From positions 1-64,000 of the forward strand of contig NZ_JAVDBT010000008.1 in NCBI RefSeq assembly GCF_030848395.1: a stretch of DNA of 64,000 bases. Direction: 5' to 3'. The stretch comes from Pseudogemmobacter lacusdianii. Its GTDB lineage: Bacteria > Pseudomonadota > Alphaproteobacteria > Rhodobacterales > Rhodobacteraceae. The translations under genes were made by a program, and so were the position numbers. The first letter of the stretch is position 1; each line of letters starts with the position of its first letter. The notes below the pieces were generated by a model, which saw only the letters and a program-made list of their open reading frames with translations, ran no database searches and was not told the origin of the DNA. Below, piece after piece: positions 29,388-38,234 of this stretch.

Positions 29388-29966
29388 TTATTCGAATTCA
29401 GAACCCGGCTGCGCCGAATGCTCCAAAAGCCCCATCACATAGCCCGCGACCGAGCGGAAGGAGACCAAAGTATAGCCGCCCTCAGCCGCCCAGAAGGCAC
29501 CAGCGACTTGTGCCACACGGGTGCGGCGCAGCTCACCTTCTGCCAGTTTCGCCAGATCCGCCGGGCAAAGCTTGGCCAGCACGTCATCGGCTTTCACGCC
29601 TTCGATGCGGAAGATGGCGCGGGCATCGCTGACATCCGTGGCCAGATGATGCACGCCTTCCAAGCCCTTGGCGAGCTTGGCCATTGCCTCTTTGACCTCA
29701 CCATAAGGCAGGATCAGCAGATATTCATCCGGGCTCATCCAGCCGCAACCGCGACCTGTATCGGCAGCGCCGTCCCAGACCATGCGGCGCATCTCGGGCA
29801 AGCCCGTGCCGACGGCGGCTTTCACCGCCTCGGCCAGCCCTGCCGCATCGGGCTTGGCGCGCAGTGAGATCATGCCCCAAGGGCCGATCTCACGGACTTT
29901 TGCGAAACCGTCGAACCGGGCGCCGCCCAAGGCCGAGACGGGCTGGCTTGCAAGGACCTCAGACAT
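29388..29966 (-). CDS. soxG: Sarcosine oxidase subunit gamma
   Basis: Protein of 192 residues, the usual size of SoxG, the smallest-but-one subunit of heterotetrameric sarcosine oxidase; it belongs to the GcvT/YgfZ-like fold. Family-like stretches are REIGPWGMISLRAKP, GWMSPDEYLLILP and VAQVAGAFWAAEGGYTLVSFRS. ATG at 29966 overlaps the end of soxA by 8 bases. Last gene of soxB-ORF-soxD-soxA-soxG. The sox name here refers to sarcosine, not sulphur oxidation. Confidence 0.9.
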   Translation of the reverse strand: MSEVLASQPVSALGGARFDGFAKVREIGPWGMISLRAKPDAAGLAEAVKAAVGTGLPEMRRMVWDGAADTGRGCGWMSPDEYLLILPYGEVKEAMAKLAKGLEGVHHLATDVSDARAIFRIEGVKADDVLAKLCPADLAKLAEGELRRTRVAQVAGAFWAAEGGYTLVSFRSVAGYVMGLLEHSAQPGSEFE

Positions 29967-32900
29967 CTTGCTTCTCCCCTTTCGGATCCAAGAACACCGG
30001 GTCAACCACCCGCGCGCGGACCGTGCCTCCGGCCATTTTGGTGAACTCCACCACTTCGCCCATGCGCGAAGGCCCGTGCTTCAGAAGCCCCATCGCGATG
30101 CCCTTTTTCAGCACCGGCGAATAATAGGTCGAGGTGACGCGGCCTTGCACATTGCGCTGGCCGTTGGCGTTCACCCCTTCGGCCGGCACATAAGCGCCAT
30201 CCTCAATGACCGAGCCGTCCAGCGTCTCAAAGCCCACCAGCTTCCAACGGTCGGGGCTGGCAAGGAAGGTCCGTTGCTGGCCACGTTTGCCAAGGAAGTC
30301 GGTCTTCTTCTTCGAGATCGCCCAATCGAGGTTGAGGTCTTGCGGGATCACCGTCCCATCGGTCTCATCCCCGATCATGACAAAGCCCTTTTCGGCCCGC
30401 ATGATATGCATGGCTTCGGTGCCGTAAGGCATGACGCCTTCAGGCTGACCGGCTTCCAAAAGTGCGTTCCACAAAGCCAAGCCGTGGCTTGCCGGAACCG
30501 CGATCTCATAGGACAACTCGCCCGAGAAGCTGATCCGATGCACCCGCGCCGGAATGCCGCCCAACTCGCCATCGGCGAAGGTCATAAAGGGCATCGCCTC
30601 TTTCGAGACATCCATACCGCCCAACCGCTCCAGCACTTTACGTGCTTTCGGGCCGGCGACGGCGATCTGGGCATATTGCTCGGTGACGTTCGAGGTATAG
30701 ACCTCCCAATCCCACCATTCGCATTGCAGCCAGTCTTCCATCCAACCGTGGATGCGGTCCGCACCGCCCGAGGTGGTGTGGCACAGCCAGCTGTCTTCGC
30801 TGAGGCGAATGACCACGCCGTCATCCGACAAGAAGCCCTGCTCGTTGCACATCAACCCGTAGCGGCATTTGCCGATGCCAAGGTTCGACATGACGTTGGT
30901 GTAGAGCATGTCGAGGAAGCGCCCGGCATCCTTGCCCTTGACGATGATCTTGCCCAGGGTCGAGGCGTCCAGCATCCCCACATTGCTGCGGGTGTTGAGG
31001 ATCTCGCGATGCACCGCTTGCTCATGCGTCTCACCGGCGCGAGGGTAGCAATAAGGACGGCGCCACAGACCCACCGGCTCCATATAGGCGGCTTGGCCGA
31101 TATGGTAGTCATGGATCGGGCTGCGGCGCAGTGGCTGGAAGATATCGCCACGGGATTCACCTGCCAAAGCGCCGATGGTGACGGGCGTGTAAGGCGGGCG
31201 GAAGGTGGTGGTGCCGACGGCCGGAATATCTTCATGCAAAGCATCAGCAAGCACGGCAAGACCGTTGATATTGCTCAACTTTCCTTGATCCGTCGCCATG
31301 CCAAGCGTGGTATAGCGCTTGGTATGCTCAACGCTGGTATAGCCCTCGCGCGCAGCCAGCTGCACGTCCGAGACCTTCACGTCGTTCTGATAGTCGAGCC
31401 ACATCTTCATCTTGAGCTTCGGACCCGCGCCTTGCGGCATGATCCAAACCGGCTCCATCGCGGCTTCCGCGATGGCTTCCGCCACGGCCACCGGGGCCGA
31501 GGAGGCTTCCAGACCCAAAGCGGCCACCGCAGCAGCGCCTTGGGCAGCCGCATCGGCCAGAACCGCAGCCGCCGACAAAGCCCCGTTCGAGGCCCCTGCC
31601 GGGATCACCAAGGCCGAGCCGTCATGCGTGATCGGCGGGCGCGCGGCATCGGGGCGGAACATGCTGCATTTGCGGTCCCAAGTCAGCTTGCCGCCACAAT
31701 GGCTCCACAGATGCACGACCGGCGACCAACCGCCCGACATAGCGACGCAATCGCAGGCGAGCTCGTCAAGGATCGCGCCCTCACCGGCTTGCAGGCCGAT
31801 GGCGACCGAGGTGACGCGCTTGCCGCCCTTCACCTTGACGATGGCGCGACCGGCCTCGATCCGAATGCCCAGATCACGCGCCTTTTGCGGCAAAGCGCCG
31901 GTCAGTTGCGCGCGGGCATCGACGATGGCCACCACCTCAAGACCCGCCTCTTTCAGCGCAATCGCAGTGCGATAGGCGTCGTCGTTGTTGGTGACAATCA
32001 CCGTGCGATCGCCGGGCGAGACGGCATAGTTCACGACATAATCGCGCACCGCCGAGGCCAGCATCACGCCGGGGATGTCATTGCCCGCAAAGGACAAGGG
32101 CCGCTCGATGGCACCTTGCGCCGCCAGCACCTTGCCGGTGCGGATGCGCCAAAGCCGCTTGCGCGGACGGCCATCGCCGGGGGTATGGTCGGCGATCTTT
32201 TCCTCGGCCAGCACATAGCCATGGTCGTAAGAGCCAAAGCCCATGCAACGCAGCTTCAGCGTGACATTCTCCATCTGCGACAGAGCCGCGACGGTGGCAT
32301 CGATCCACGCCTGCGCCGGAGCGCCGTCGATCATATCGCCATCGACCGGGGCACGCCCGCCCCAATGCGCGGTTTGCTCCAAGAGAAGCACGCGGGCCCC
32401 CGCCTCAGCCGCGATGCGCGCGGCTTGCAGACCGGCGACACCGCCGCCCACGACCAGCAGGTCGCAATAGGCATAGGCCTGCTCATAGCGGTCGGCATCG
32501 CGCTCTTTCGGCGCTTTGCCAAGGCCCGCCGAGTGACGGATCACCGGCTCAAACACATGTTTCCAGAAGGGTTTCGGGAACATGAAAGTCTTGTAGTAGA
32601 AACCCGCCGGCAAGAAGCGCGAGGCATAGTTGTTCAAGACGCCCACGTCGAACTCAAGCGAGGGGAAGTGGTTCTGGCTTGCCGCTTTCAACCCGTCGAA
32701 CAGCTCGGTCGTGGTGGCGCGTTGGTTCGGCTCGAACCGCGCGCCCTCGCCCATATTGATCAGCGCATTCGGCTCTTCGGCACCAGAGGCGACGATGCCG
32801 CGCGGGCGGTGATATTTGAACGACCGGCCGACCAGCATTTGGTCATTGGCCAAAAGGCCCGCGGCCAGAGTGTCACCACGGAAACCACGCATCTCTTTGC

Positions 32901-32970
32901 CGTTGAAGGTAAAGCTGACCGCAGCGCTGCGATCGATCAGGCGACCGCCTTTAGAGAGACGCGTGCTCAT
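29959..32970 (-). CDS. soxA: Sarcosine oxidase subunit alpha
   Basis: Protein of 1003 residues, normal for SoxA. N-terminal region (about 1-95) has the ferredoxin-like fold without cluster cysteines (FNGKEMRGFRGDTLAAGLLA). The NAD-binding Rossmann motif GGGVAG lies at 175-180 in DLLVVGGGVAG. The C-terminal third is GcvT-like (tetrahydrofolate-binding), with FSGELSYEIAVPA. The complex oxidises sarcosine to glycine with formation of peroxide and 5,10-methylene-tetrahydrofolate. Its ATG overlaps the soxD stop (ATGA) and its end overlaps soxG, so all three are translationally coupled. Confidence 0.96.
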   Translation of the reverse strand: MSTRLSKGGRLIDRSAAVSFTFNGKEMRGFRGDTLAAGLLANDQMLVGRSFKYHRPRGIVASGAEEPNALINMGEGARFEPNQRATTTELFDGLKAASQNHFPSLEFDVGVLNNYASRFLPAGFYYKTFMFPKPFWKHVFEPVIRHSAGLGKAPKERDADRYEQAYAYCDLLVVGGGVAGLQAARIAAEAGARVLLLEQTAHWGGRAPVDGDMIDGAPAQAWIDATVAALSQMENVTLKLRCMGFGSYDHGYVLAEEKIADHTPGDGRPRKRLWRIRTGKVLAAQGAIERPLSFAGNDIPGVMLASAVRDYVVNYAVSPGDRTVIVTNNDDAYRTAIALKEAGLEVVAIVDARAQLTGALPQKARDLGIRIEAGRAIVKVKGGKRVTSVAIGLQAGEGAILDELACDCVAMSGGWSPVVHLWSHCGGKLTWDRKCSMFRPDAARPPITHDGSALVIPAGASNGALSAAAVLADAAAQGAAAVAALGLEASSAPVAVAEAIAEAAMEPVWIMPQGAGPKLKMKMWLDYQNDVKVSDVQLAAREGYTSVEHTKRYTTLGMATDQGKLSNINGLAVLADALHEDIPAVGTTTFRPPYTPVTIGALAGESRGDIFQPLRRSPIHDYHIGQAAYMEPVGLWRRPYCYPRAGETHEQAVHREILNTRSNVGMLDASTLGKIIVKGKDAGRFLDMLYTNVMSNLGIGKCRYGLMCNEQGFLSDDGVVIRLSEDSWLCHTTSGGADRIHGWMEDWLQCEWWDWEVYTSNVTEQYAQIAVAGPKARKVLERLGGMDVSKEAMPFMTFADGELGGIPARVHRISFSGELSYEIAVPASHGLALWNALLEAGQPEGVMPYGTEAMHIMRAEKGFVMIGDETDGTVIPQDLNLDWAISKKKTDFLGKRGQQRTFLASPDRWKLVGFETLDGSVIEDGAYVPAEGVNANGQRNVQGRVTSTYYSPVLKKGIAMGLLKHGPSRMGEVVEFTKMAGGTVRARVVDPVFLDPKGEKQDV

Positions 32971-33290
32971 TTGAAGCCCTTCCAGTCCGGCCGCTTGGCT
33001 TTGATTTTTTCAACCAGCTCTGCCGGTGGCTCTTTGGATTGTGCAGGATAGGTGCCGAAAACCTCGAGCGTGGCGGTATCGCGGGCCGCAAGGAACCACT
33101 TGCCGCAGCCGAAGGCATGGCGCCAACGCTCAAAATGCACGCCCTTGGGGTTCTTGCGGGCGAACATATAGGCCTCGAATTCTTCATCCGAGGAGCCGGG
33201 GCCGAAGCGCGCCAGATGCGCCTCATAGCCGGGCGCAAGCTCTGTCTCTTCGGCGGCCACGCCGCAATAGGGGCAGGTGAGTATCAGCAT
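32967..33290 (-). CDS. soxD: Sarcosine oxidase subunit delta
   Basis: Small zinc-binding subunit of 107 residues. The expected zinc ligands are visible: Cys6 and Cys9 (LTCPYCG), His58 and Cys62 (RWRHAFGCGKWF). The remainder, with EFEAYMFARKNPKG and the terminal DWKGF, also matches the family. Lies between the small membrane ORF and soxA and overlaps the latter by 4 bases. Confidence 0.95.
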   Translation of the reverse strand: MLILTCPYCGVAAEETELAPGYEAHLARFGPGSSDEEFEAYMFARKNPKGVHFERWRHAFGCGKWFLAARDTATLEVFGTYPAQSKEPPAELVEKIKAKRPDWKGFK

Positions 33291-33371
33291 GTCCGGTCTT
33301 TCAACACATGAAAGGCCGGGGGACGCGCGGTCCCCCAGCCTGATGACAGGTCAGCTCCCTTGCGGGAGGGA

Positions 33372-33680
33372 TTAGTTGGGCGTTGCGTCCTCGGCTGGGA
33401 CAGCCGGCACGGCAGGATCGCCGACAGGGCTTTCAGCGCCGCTTGCCGGCGGCTCGGCCACAGGGTCAGTTGCCGCCGGAGCGGTAGCGGCTGGTGCGAC
33501 GACAGCGTCATTGCTGCGCATGAAAGTATAGCCACCGACAATGACAAGCAGGATGACGACGACAACGACCCAAAGGCCCGAGCTGCTCTTTGGCCGATCA
33601 TCGATCGGCGGCTGGAGCGGCGGCAGATTGCGCGGGTCGCGCGGTGGCAGGCCGGGGCCGCGATTAGGTTCGAGCGCCAT
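33372..33680 (-). CDS. Small single-span membrane protein inside the sarcosine oxidase cluster
   Basis: Protein of 102 residues: a Pro-rich basic N-terminus (GPGLPPRDPRNLPPLQPP), one strong membrane span at about 35-54 (LWVVVVVILLVIVGGYTF) and a low-complexity Ala/Pro/Glu periplasmic tail. It sits on the same strand between soxB and soxD, where these genes are usually contiguous. No known family and no catalytic motif; the orientation N-in is inferred from the basic N-terminus. Could be a lineage-specific insertion unrelated to sarcosine metabolism. Confidence 0.65.
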   Translation of the reverse strand: MALEPNRGPGLPPRDPRNLPPLQPPIDDRPKSSSGLWVVVVVILLVIVGGYTFMRSNDAVVAPAATAPAATDPVAEPPASGAESPVGDPAVPAVPAEDATPN

Positions 33681-33744
33681 ATGTTTCTCTCCGATGTTGC
33701 GAACACCGGAAAAACCAACGCCAAAGCCTTAGAGTTCCACGATC

Positions 33745-33798
33745 CCGCCAAAACGGCGGAATTTGGCCCGCCGATTTCCGAAGAATCGGCGGTTTTTT
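33745..33798. terminator. Paired GGCGG hairpins just after soxB
   Basis: Hairpin one: CCGCCGATT (33768-33776), loop of 7, AATCGGCGG (33784-33792), then T6 (33793-33798) on the plus strand. Hairpin two: CCGCC (33745-33749), loop AAAAC, GGCGG (33755-33759). They begin about 33 bases past the soxB stop on the minus strand, before the membrane ORF. The U-tract faces the plus strand, so for the sox transcript these are more likely stabilising or attenuating hairpins than a full terminator. Confidence 0.55.
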
Positions 33799-33831
33799 GC
33801 ACCACAAATGCTTTGAGGCGCGATTTGAACA

Positions 33832-35079
33832 TCAGTGCGCCACCCCAGCGGCGACGGATTCATCGATGAACTGGCCTTCTTTGAAGCGCCACATGTTGAA
33901 GGCCTCGGCCAAGGGGCCCGGCTCGCCTTTGGCGACCAACTCCGCCATCGCCCAGCCCGAACCCGGAATGGCCTTAAAGCCACCAGTGCCCCAACCGCAG
34001 TTGATAAAGCAATTGTGCAGCGGGGTTTTCGAAATGAGCGGCGAGCGGTCGCCGGTCATGTCAACGATACCGCCCCATTGGCGCAGCATCTTCAGACGCG
34101 ACAGCATCGGGAAGGTTTCGACCAAGGCGCGCAGCGTCTCTTCGATATGGTGCCACGAGCCGCGCTGGGTGAAGTTGTTGAACCCATCGGTGCCGCCGCC
34201 AATCACCATCTCGCCCTTGTCGGACTGGCTCATATAGCCGTGCACGGTATTGGCCATCACCACGACATCCAAAGCCGGTTTGATCGGCTCGGAGACCATC
34301 GCTTGCAAAGCCACCGCTTCGATCGGCAGACGGAAGCCCGCCATCTCGGCCAACTGGCCCGAGTGACCGGCCACGACCATGCCCAGCTTGTTGCAGCCGA
34401 TGAAGCCCTTGGTGGTCTCAACCCCGGTGACGGTGCCGTTCTCGGAGCGCACGCCTTTGACTTCGCAGTTTTGGATGATGTGCATGCCCATATCCGAGCA
34501 GGCCCGCGCATAGCCCCAAGCCACCGCATCGTGACGGCCGGTGCCGCCGCGCGGCTGGTAGAGCGCACCCAAGACCGGATAGCGCGGCCCATTGATATTC
34601 ATGATCGGGACGATCTTTTTCACCTCTTCCGGGGTGATCCACTTCGTCTCAACGCCTTGCAGGTTGTTGGCATGCACCGTGCGCAGATAGCCGCGCACTT
34701 CGTGATGGGTCTGCGCCAGCATCATGACGCCGCGCGGGCTGAACATCACGTTATAGTTCAGATCTTGGCTCAGACCTTCGTAAAGCTGCAAAGCCTTATC
34801 ATAGATCGCGGCCGAGGGATCTTGCAGATAGTTCGAGCGGATGATCGTGGTGTTGCGACCCGTATTGCCGCCGCCCAGCCAGCCCTTCTCGATAATGGCA
34901 ATATTTTTGATGCCGTGGTTCTTGCCCAAGTAATAGGCAGTGGCGAGACCATGCCCCCCTGCCCCCACGATCACCACATCATATTTGGCTTTCGGCTCGG
35001 GCGAGACCCAAGCCTTCTCCCAACCGCTGTGGTAGCGCATGGCCTCTCGCGCGATTGCGAAAACCGAATAACGTTTCAT
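33832..35079 (-). CDS. soxB: Sarcosine oxidase subunit beta
   Basis: Flavoprotein of 415 residues, the catalytic subunit that oxidises sarcosine. The FAD-binding motif GAGGHG lies at 39-44 in DVVIVGAGGHGLATAYYLG. His183 in GTGRHDAVAWGY corresponds to the histidine that carries covalent FMN in characterised enzymes. Other family blocks: STRGNTTIIRSNYLQ-like start and GWGTGGFKAIPGSG near the C-terminus. ATG at 35079 (MKRYSVFAIAREA) has GGGAGAAG upstream; a longer frame to 35214 lacks a ribosome-binding site. First gene of the cluster, divergent from ccmI. Confidence 0.96.
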   Translation of the reverse strand: MKRYSVFAIAREAMRYHSGWEKAWVSPEPKAKYDVVIVGAGGHGLATAYYLGKNHGIKNIAIIEKGWLGGGNTGRNTTIIRSNYLQDPSAAIYDKALQLYEGLSQDLNYNVMFSPRGVMMLAQTHHEVRGYLRTVHANNLQGVETKWITPEEVKKIVPIMNINGPRYPVLGALYQPRGGTGRHDAVAWGYARACSDMGMHIIQNCEVKGVRSENGTVTGVETTKGFIGCNKLGMVVAGHSGQLAEMAGFRLPIEAVALQAMVSEPIKPALDVVVMANTVHGYMSQSDKGEMVIGGGTDGFNNFTQRGSWHHIEETLRALVETFPMLSRLKMLRQWGGIVDMTGDRSPLISKTPLHNCFINCGWGTGGFKAIPGSGWAMAELVAKGEPGPLAEAFNMWRFKEGQFIDESVAAGVAH

Positions 35080-35318
35080 CTGCTTCTCCCGACCGAGGGC
35101 CTGAGCACCCCCTATGGAACGGCAGCCAGATATATCCGCACTCTTCTGCGGCACAATCGGGAAATTTGCGACATTGCGGGGGCCGCTTTGTCGATTTTCA
35201 ACCAAAGCAGCCACGCCTTGCGCCCCTGCGGCGCTTGGCCCCTTTTGCCCGCAGGCTGCTCAGGCTAAACCTGCGCAGGGCTGCGACGGCCTCCCTGCGG
35301 TAGAAACATAGGTAAGGT

Positions 35319-36548
35319 ATGGATATCCTTTGGTTTTGGACTTTGGCGGGGGCATTGGCTTTGCTGGTCGGTGCTGGGCTTGTGCGCGGCATGTTTGGCG
35401 GCGCTAAGCTGCCCGAGGCCCAAGCCTCGCGCCAGAAAGACATTCAGATCTACCGCGACCAACTGACCGAGGTGGAGCGCGATCTGGCCCGCGGCACCCT
35501 GTCGCAAACCGAGGCTGAACGCGTCAAAGCCGAAATCGCCCGCCGCCTGATCGAGGCTGATAAAGCCGCTGGTCCAGCGATGAGCGAGGGGAAAGCCACC
35601 TCACCTTGGATCGCGGTCGCGCTGGTCGCGGGTGCAATGGCAGGCGCGCTTGTCATCTACAATCGCTTGGGCGTGCCGTGGTATCCTGACCTGCCCCTTG
35701 CCGGCCGCTTGGCGGCGGCTGATGCCGCGATGGCAAGCCGCCCCGATCAGGCCAGTGCCGAGGCGCAAGTCACCCCCCAGATCACAGAGCCGACGGGTGA
35801 ATATAAAGAGCTGATCGACAAGCTCCGCGCCGCCGTTGATCCTCAAACCGCCACCGACCTGCAAGGCCTGACGCTTTTGGTGCAAAACGAAGCGGGGCTG
35901 GGCAATTTCCCCGCCGCCCGCGCCGCGCAAGCCCGGCTGATCACCGTGAAGGGCGAGGCCGCCAGCGCCGAGGACCATGCCACCTATGCCGAAATGCTGA
36001 TCCTTGCAGCGGGCGGCTATGTCTCGCCGCAGGCTGAACAGGCGCTGATTGCGACTTTGTCTTTAGACCCGCAGAACGGCATGGCGCGGTATTTCTCGGG
36101 GCTGATGTTCGTGCAAGCCGGCCGCTTTGACCGCGGCTTTGTCATCTGGCAGCAACTTTTGGCCGAAAGTGCGCCCGATGCGCGCTGGATGGTGCCCTTG
36201 CGCGCCCAGATCTCGGATGTGGCAATGCGCGCCGGGGTCACGTTCGAACTGCCCGATGCGCCCGCCCTGCCCGGCCCCTCGGCCTCGGATATCGAAGCCG
36301 CCGCCGAGATGACGGCGGAAGAGCGTCAGCAGATGGTGGCCGGTATGGTCGACGGCTTGATGGCCCGGCTGGGCTCGGAAGGTGGCACGGCGGAAGAATG
36401 GGCGCGGCTCATCGGCGCGCTGGCCACTTTGGGCCGCAAAGACGAGGCCTTGGCCATCTTGACCGAGGCGCGTGAGATCTTTGGCGCCCATGCTGCCGAT
36501 CTGGCGCTGATTGAAACCACGGCCAAAACCAACGGGTTGAGCGAATGA
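35319..36548 (+). CDS. ccmI: Cytochrome c maturation protein CcmI
   Basis: Protein of 409 residues. N-terminal span, then the CcmI block DIQIYRDQLTEVERDLARG with a leucine-zipper-like cytoplasmic segment, a second span (IAVALVAGAMAGALVIY) followed by VPWYPDLPLAGRL, and a periplasmic C-terminal TPR-type chaperone domain that holds apocytochrome c. It is away from the ccmABCDG run, an arrangement also seen in Rhodobacter. Its stop overlaps the ruvX start (ATGA). Confidence 0.92.
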   Translation: MDILWFWTLAGALALLVGAGLVRGMFGGAKLPEAQASRQKDIQIYRDQLTEVERDLARGTLSQTEAERVKAEIARRLIEADKAAGPAMSEGKATSPWIAVALVAGAMAGALVIYNRLGVPWYPDLPLAGRLAAADAAMASRPDQASAEAQVTPQITEPTGEYKELIDKLRAAVDPQTATDLQGLTLLVQNEAGLGNFPAARAAQARLITVKGEAASAEDHATYAEMLILAAGGYVSPQAEQALIATLSLDPQNGMARYFSGLMFVQAGRFDRGFVIWQQLLAESAPDARWMVPLRAQISDVAMRAGVTFELPDAPALPGPSASDIEAAAEMTAEERQQMVAGMVDGLMARLGSEGGTAEEWARLIGALATLGRKDEALAILTEAREIFGAHAADLALIETTAKTNGLSE

Positions 36549-37021
36549 TCCTTGCCGATATCACCAGCTTTGCCGAAGCCCTGCCCGCCTCGGGCGCGAT
36601 CGTGGGCCTCGATTTCGGCGATAAGACCATTGGCGTCGCAATCTCGGATCTGCGTCGTCAGGTGGCGACCCCGACCGAGATCATTCGCCGGGTGAAATTC
36701 ACCGAAGATGCGGCCAAGCTTTTGCAGATCATCGCCGCGCGCGAGATCCAAGGCATCGTGCTTGGCCTGCCCTTGAACATGGATGGCTCTGTCGGCCCGC
36801 GCGTGCAATCGACCCAAGCCTTTGCGCGCAATCTCACCCGGCTGACCGAACTGCCCATCGCCTTTTGGGATGAGCGTTTGTCGACCGTGGCGGCAGAAAG
36901 AGCGCTGCTTGAGGCGGATGCGTCTCGAAAACGTCGCAAAGAGGTTATTGATGCGGTCGCGGCGGGGTATATTTTACAAGGCGCGCTAGATCGCATGGCA
37001 TATCAAAGGAACCAGCTTTGA
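36545..37021 (+). CDS. ruvX: Putative Holliday junction resolvase RuvX (YqgF)
   Basis: RNase H-fold protein of 158 residues. Motifs: GLDFGDKTIGVAISD (first catalytic Asp), GLPLNMDGSVGPR and WDERLSTVAAERAL, followed by the basic RKRRKEVIDAVAA with the last acidic residue. Members process 16S rRNA precursors and/or resolve recombination junctions. Overlaps ccmI upstream and the DUF1289 gene downstream, so all three are coupled. Confidence 0.93.
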   Translation: MILADITSFAEALPASGAIVGLDFGDKTIGVAISDLRRQVATPTEIIRRVKFTEDAAKLLQIIAAREIQGIVLGLPLNMDGSVGPRVQSTQAFARNLTRLTELPIAFWDERLSTVAAERALLEADASRKRRKEVIDAVAAGYILQGALDRMAYQRNQL

Positions 37022-37260
37022 AGGACGAAGACGTCTGGAAACGCGACGAAATTCAATCGCCCTGCGTCAAGCTTTGCGTTGTGCATCCCGAGGCGCGGAT
37101 TTGCGTCGGCTGCTACCGCTCGATCGATGAAATCTCGGGCTGGTCGCGGATGAGCGCCGAGGCGCGGGCGCAGGTGATGACCGAGCTGCCAGCGCGCGGT
37201 GCGGGGCTTACCAAGCGCCGGGGCGGCCGGATGGCGCGGCAAACGCGGGCGGCGGAATAG
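37018..37260 (+). CDS. DUF1289 family small cysteine-rich protein
   Basis: Protein of 80 residues with the DUF1289 pattern SPCVKLCVVHPEARICVGCYRSIDEI, four cysteines that look like a metal or Fe-S site, then GWSRMSAEARAQVM and a basic tail. TTG start at 37018 overlaps the ruvX stop and has AGGAACC upstream; no ATG is available. Function of the family is not established. A terminator begins inside its last codons. Confidence 0.85.
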   Translation: MKDEDVWKRDEIQSPCVKLCVVHPEARICVGCYRSIDEISGWSRMSAEARAQVMTELPARGAGLTKRRGGRMARQTRAAE

Positions 37261-37281
37261 CCGCGCCGCGTTTTTCTTTTT
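37244..37281 (+). terminator. Terminator overlapping the end of the DUF1289 gene
   Basis: CGCGGGCGGC (37244-37253), loop of 6, GCCGCGCCGCG (37260-37270) pair over ten bp with one bulged base, followed by TTTTTCTTTTT. The stem contains the stop codon of the DUF1289 gene and ends the ccmI-ruvX-DUF1289 operon. Confidence 0.75.
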
Positions 37282-38095
37282 AGAAGAACACCTTGCGCAG
37301 CATGTTCAGCGCAACCAGCGTCAGAAACAACGCAAAGGCCCGTTTCAAGGGCTTGGGGTTCATCGAATGGGCCAGTTTCACGCCCCAAGGCGTGGTCAGC
37401 AGGGTCGTGCCAATGACCACCAAAAACGCCGGAAGGTTGACCGCACCGATGCTATAGGGCGGCGCCTCGGCCACCGGCAGCAGCAAAAAGCCCAAGACCG
37501 CCGGCACTGCGATCAGCACGCCAAAGCCCGAAGCCGTGGCGACGGCGCGATGGATCGGCATGGCGAAAAGCGTCATCAAGGGCACGCCAAAGGTGCCACC
37601 GCCAATCCCCATCATCGCCGAGAAGAAGCCAACGCCCGAGGCCAGAAGACCCCGCACAGGCTCGTCCGGCATCTGGTCAGCCAGCCGGGCAGAATCGCGG
37701 CCGAAGGCCATCCAAAGGCCCGCAAGCCCGGCCATCGCGCCGAAGACCGCCTGCAAAGCGAGCGACGAGACCTTGGCGGCGACAAAGACGCCCAGAGCCG
37801 AGGCGATCACCAGCCAAGGCCCCCAGGTCTTCAACACCGACCACTCCACCGCACCCTTTTTGTTATGCGCCGAAAGCGAGCGCAAAGAGGTGATGACGAT
37901 GGTCGCAAGCGAGGTCGCCACACAGATCTGCATCAGCTGCGCGCCGCCATAGCCAAGGCTTTGGAAGGCGTAAAAGAACGCGGGCACCAGCACGATGCCG
38001 CCGCCGACACCCAGAAGGCCCCCGATCACCCCGGCAAAACCGCCGATCACCACAAGGGCCGCGACAAGCGGCAAAAGCGTAGCAAGGTCAGGCAT
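37280..38095 (-). CDS. TauE/SafE-family sulphite/anion permease
   Basis: Inner-membrane protein of 271 residues with about eight spans and two internally related GGG-rich blocks (GLLGVGGGIVLVPAFF and MMGIGGGTFGVPLMTLF), the signature of the TauE/SafE family. Relatives export sulphite, sulphoacetate or other anions. Neighbours give no hint at the substrate. Convergent with the DUF1289 gene; followed upstream by dusA on the same strand after a 139-base gap. Confidence 0.9.
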   Translation of the reverse strand: MPDLATLLPLVAALVVIGGFAGVIGGLLGVGGGIVLVPAFFYAFQSLGYGGAQLMQICVATSLATIVITSLRSLSAHNKKGAVEWSVLKTWGPWLVIASALGVFVAAKVSSLALQAVFGAMAGLAGLWMAFGRDSARLADQMPDEPVRGLLASGVGFFSAMMGIGGGTFGVPLMTLFAMPIHRAVATASGFGVLIAVPAVLGFLLLPVAEAPPYSIGAVNLPAFLVVIGTTLLTTPWGVKLAHSMNPKPLKRAFALFLTLVALNMLRKVFF

Positions 38096-38234
38096 GTCTC
38101 ATCTCCCTTTGCGCCTTGCTTAACGCTGCGGCGCGAAGGGCGCTAGCAAATCTGCAAGCGCGGCGCGGGATTTGGGGCTTGGCCCCTCCGCTATTTGCGC
38201 AGAGCTGCTTTGCGCATCCGTGCAAGCGCGGGGT

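Noticed and set aside
29782-33051. 1089-residue open frame on the plus strand opposite soxA-soxG
   Set aside because: Antisense shadow of well-supported sarcosine oxidase genes; composition lacks hydrophobic core and known motifs.
35080-35318. Riboswitch candidate (glycine-type) in the soxB-ccmI divergent region
   Set aside because: Several short GC-rich inverted repeats occur, but no conserved core of a known riboswitch could be recognised.
38096-38234. Hairpin GGGGC-TTG-GCCCC between dusA and the TauE gene
   Set aside because: Only 5 bp with a 3-base loop and no U-tract; too weak to call a terminator.
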